5,958 nucleotides of DNA from Leptospira stimsonii (GTDB lineage: Bacteria > Spirochaetota > Leptospiria > Leptospirales > Leptospiraceae): the NCBI RefSeq assembly GCF_003545875.1, contig NZ_QHCS01000015.1, positions 1 to 5,958 on the forward strand, written 5' to 3'. Shown in pieces: positions 5,667 to 5,958 of this stretch; the stretch's first letter is position 1, and each line of letters opens with the position of its first letter. The notes under the pieces were generated by a model, which saw only the letters and a program-made list of their open reading frames with translations, had not been told where the DNA came from and searched no databases. The translations under genes and the position numbers were made by a program.

Positions 5667-5775
5667 ATTTCATCTTCAAAATCCTTTCTTTTATTTTTCT
5701 TTCCAACCATTTTCAACAAAAACTAACTCCGACAGCACAGGCTGCGCGAAGCATGATTCACAAACACCCTCCCCC

Positions 5776-5803
5776 GCGTGAGCGATCGCAGCGGAAATAC
5801 TGC
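5776..5803 (+). repeat. 28-bp spacer repeat, copy 2
   Basis: Matches 1622-1649 at 26 of 28 positions, again upstream of an 88-bp leader repeat. The bases between the two repeats are mostly unlike those at 1650-1720, so the repeats are conserved separately. Confidence 0.7.
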
Positions 5804-5870
5804 AATGCACCGTGCACGTTTCAGAATACGCTCAAGAAAATTAACGAAACCGAATATTCCAATCAAATGA

Positions 5871-5958
5871 AATGGTGCGTTGCAGATTGAAGCGTAGAGC
5901 GCGACTCTGCGCTTGAAGACTGAGAAGATCTCGCGGAGGCACGCCCTAACCGCAAGAG
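5871..5958 (+). repeat. 88-bp cassette leader repeat, copy 2 (start of a third cassette)
   Basis: Identical to 1721-1808 except at 5881, with the same hairpin at 5891-5913. The window ends at the base after which cassette 2 coding similarity continues, so a third core-toxin-immunity cassette, or a remnant of one, probably lies just downstream. Confidence 0.8.

Larger units (their letters stand above)
4322..5716. mobile_element. IS-like insertion between cassettes (ends not determined)
   Basis: Between the tail repeat (ending 4321) and the next CAAAAACTAACT and leader sequences (from 5717) lies one transposase gene on the minus strand plus short flanks. I found no matching terminal inverted repeats or target duplication by eye, so the limits given are only the edges of the array sequence around it. 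Small structures inside include TTCCAAAA with TTTTGGAA (4369-4376, 4404-4411), GCCTAAC with GTTAGGC (4437-4443, 4484-4490) and a strong dyad at 5637-5666. Confidence 0.45.
5553..5870. other. Spacer between transposase and third leader repeat
   Basis: No gene is seen here on either strand. It holds a 30-nt perfect dyad (5637-5666), a fragment of the post-immunity tail motif (5717-5728) and the second 28-bp repeat (5776-5803). On the minus strand TTGTCA (5623-5618) is a possible -35 for the transposase, but no good -10 follows at the normal distance. Confidence 0.6.

Overview
The window looks like a chromosomal accessory region of a Leptospira species, probably from the pathogenic group. This rests on the glycine- and asparagine-rich repeat protein style, the AT-rich spacers and a familiar type of Leptospira integrase-core transposase. 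The species call is from memory and was not searched. The layout is a tandem array of polymorphic-toxin C-terminal cassettes. Each cassette has a shared core, then a variable toxin end, then an immunity gene, and the cassettes are separated by conserved non-coding repeats.

Region by region: (1) nt 1-990 is the 3' end of a gene that is open at the left edge. It starts inside a conserved core (ERNNQRQGADAIAG) and ends in an NlpC/P60-like cysteine-hydrolase domain (DCTGF Cys, DGH His). (2) nt 1000-1521 encodes a small secreted protein, the presumed immunity protein. (3) nt 1522-1859 holds a conserved tail repeat, a rho-independent terminator, a 28-bp repeat and an 88-bp repeat. (4) nt 1860-3701 is a second, longer cassette: about 200 residues of glycine-rich tandem repeats, the same core, a variable linker and a diverged copy of the same toxin domain. 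It has no convincing ribosome binding site, so it may be a silent donor cassette. (5) nt 3701-4225 encodes a lipoprotein homologous to the first immunity protein and overlaps the toxin stop codon. (6) nt 4226-4484 has an 8-bp tandem repeat and the second copy of the tail repeat. (7) nt 4485-5552, minus strand, is an intact DDE transposase. (8) nt 5553-5958 holds a 30-nt perfect dyad, then the second copies of the 28-bp and 88-bp repeats. The window ends exactly where a third cassette would begin.

How it may work (inference): a large surface or secreted repeat protein delivers a peptidoglycan hydrolase to neighbouring cells, and the immunity proteins, both with export signals, protect the producer's periplasm. 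The identical 44-bp core block and the 88-bp leader repeat would let homologous recombination swap downstream cassettes onto an expressed parent gene, as described for other orphan C-terminal toxin cassettes (Rhs, CdiA, Maf). The two toxins are under 60% identical by eye and the two immunity proteins about one third, which suggests diversification of matched pairs. I am fairly sure of the toxin-immunity architecture, moderately sure of the peptidoglycan target, and unsure about expression and delivery.
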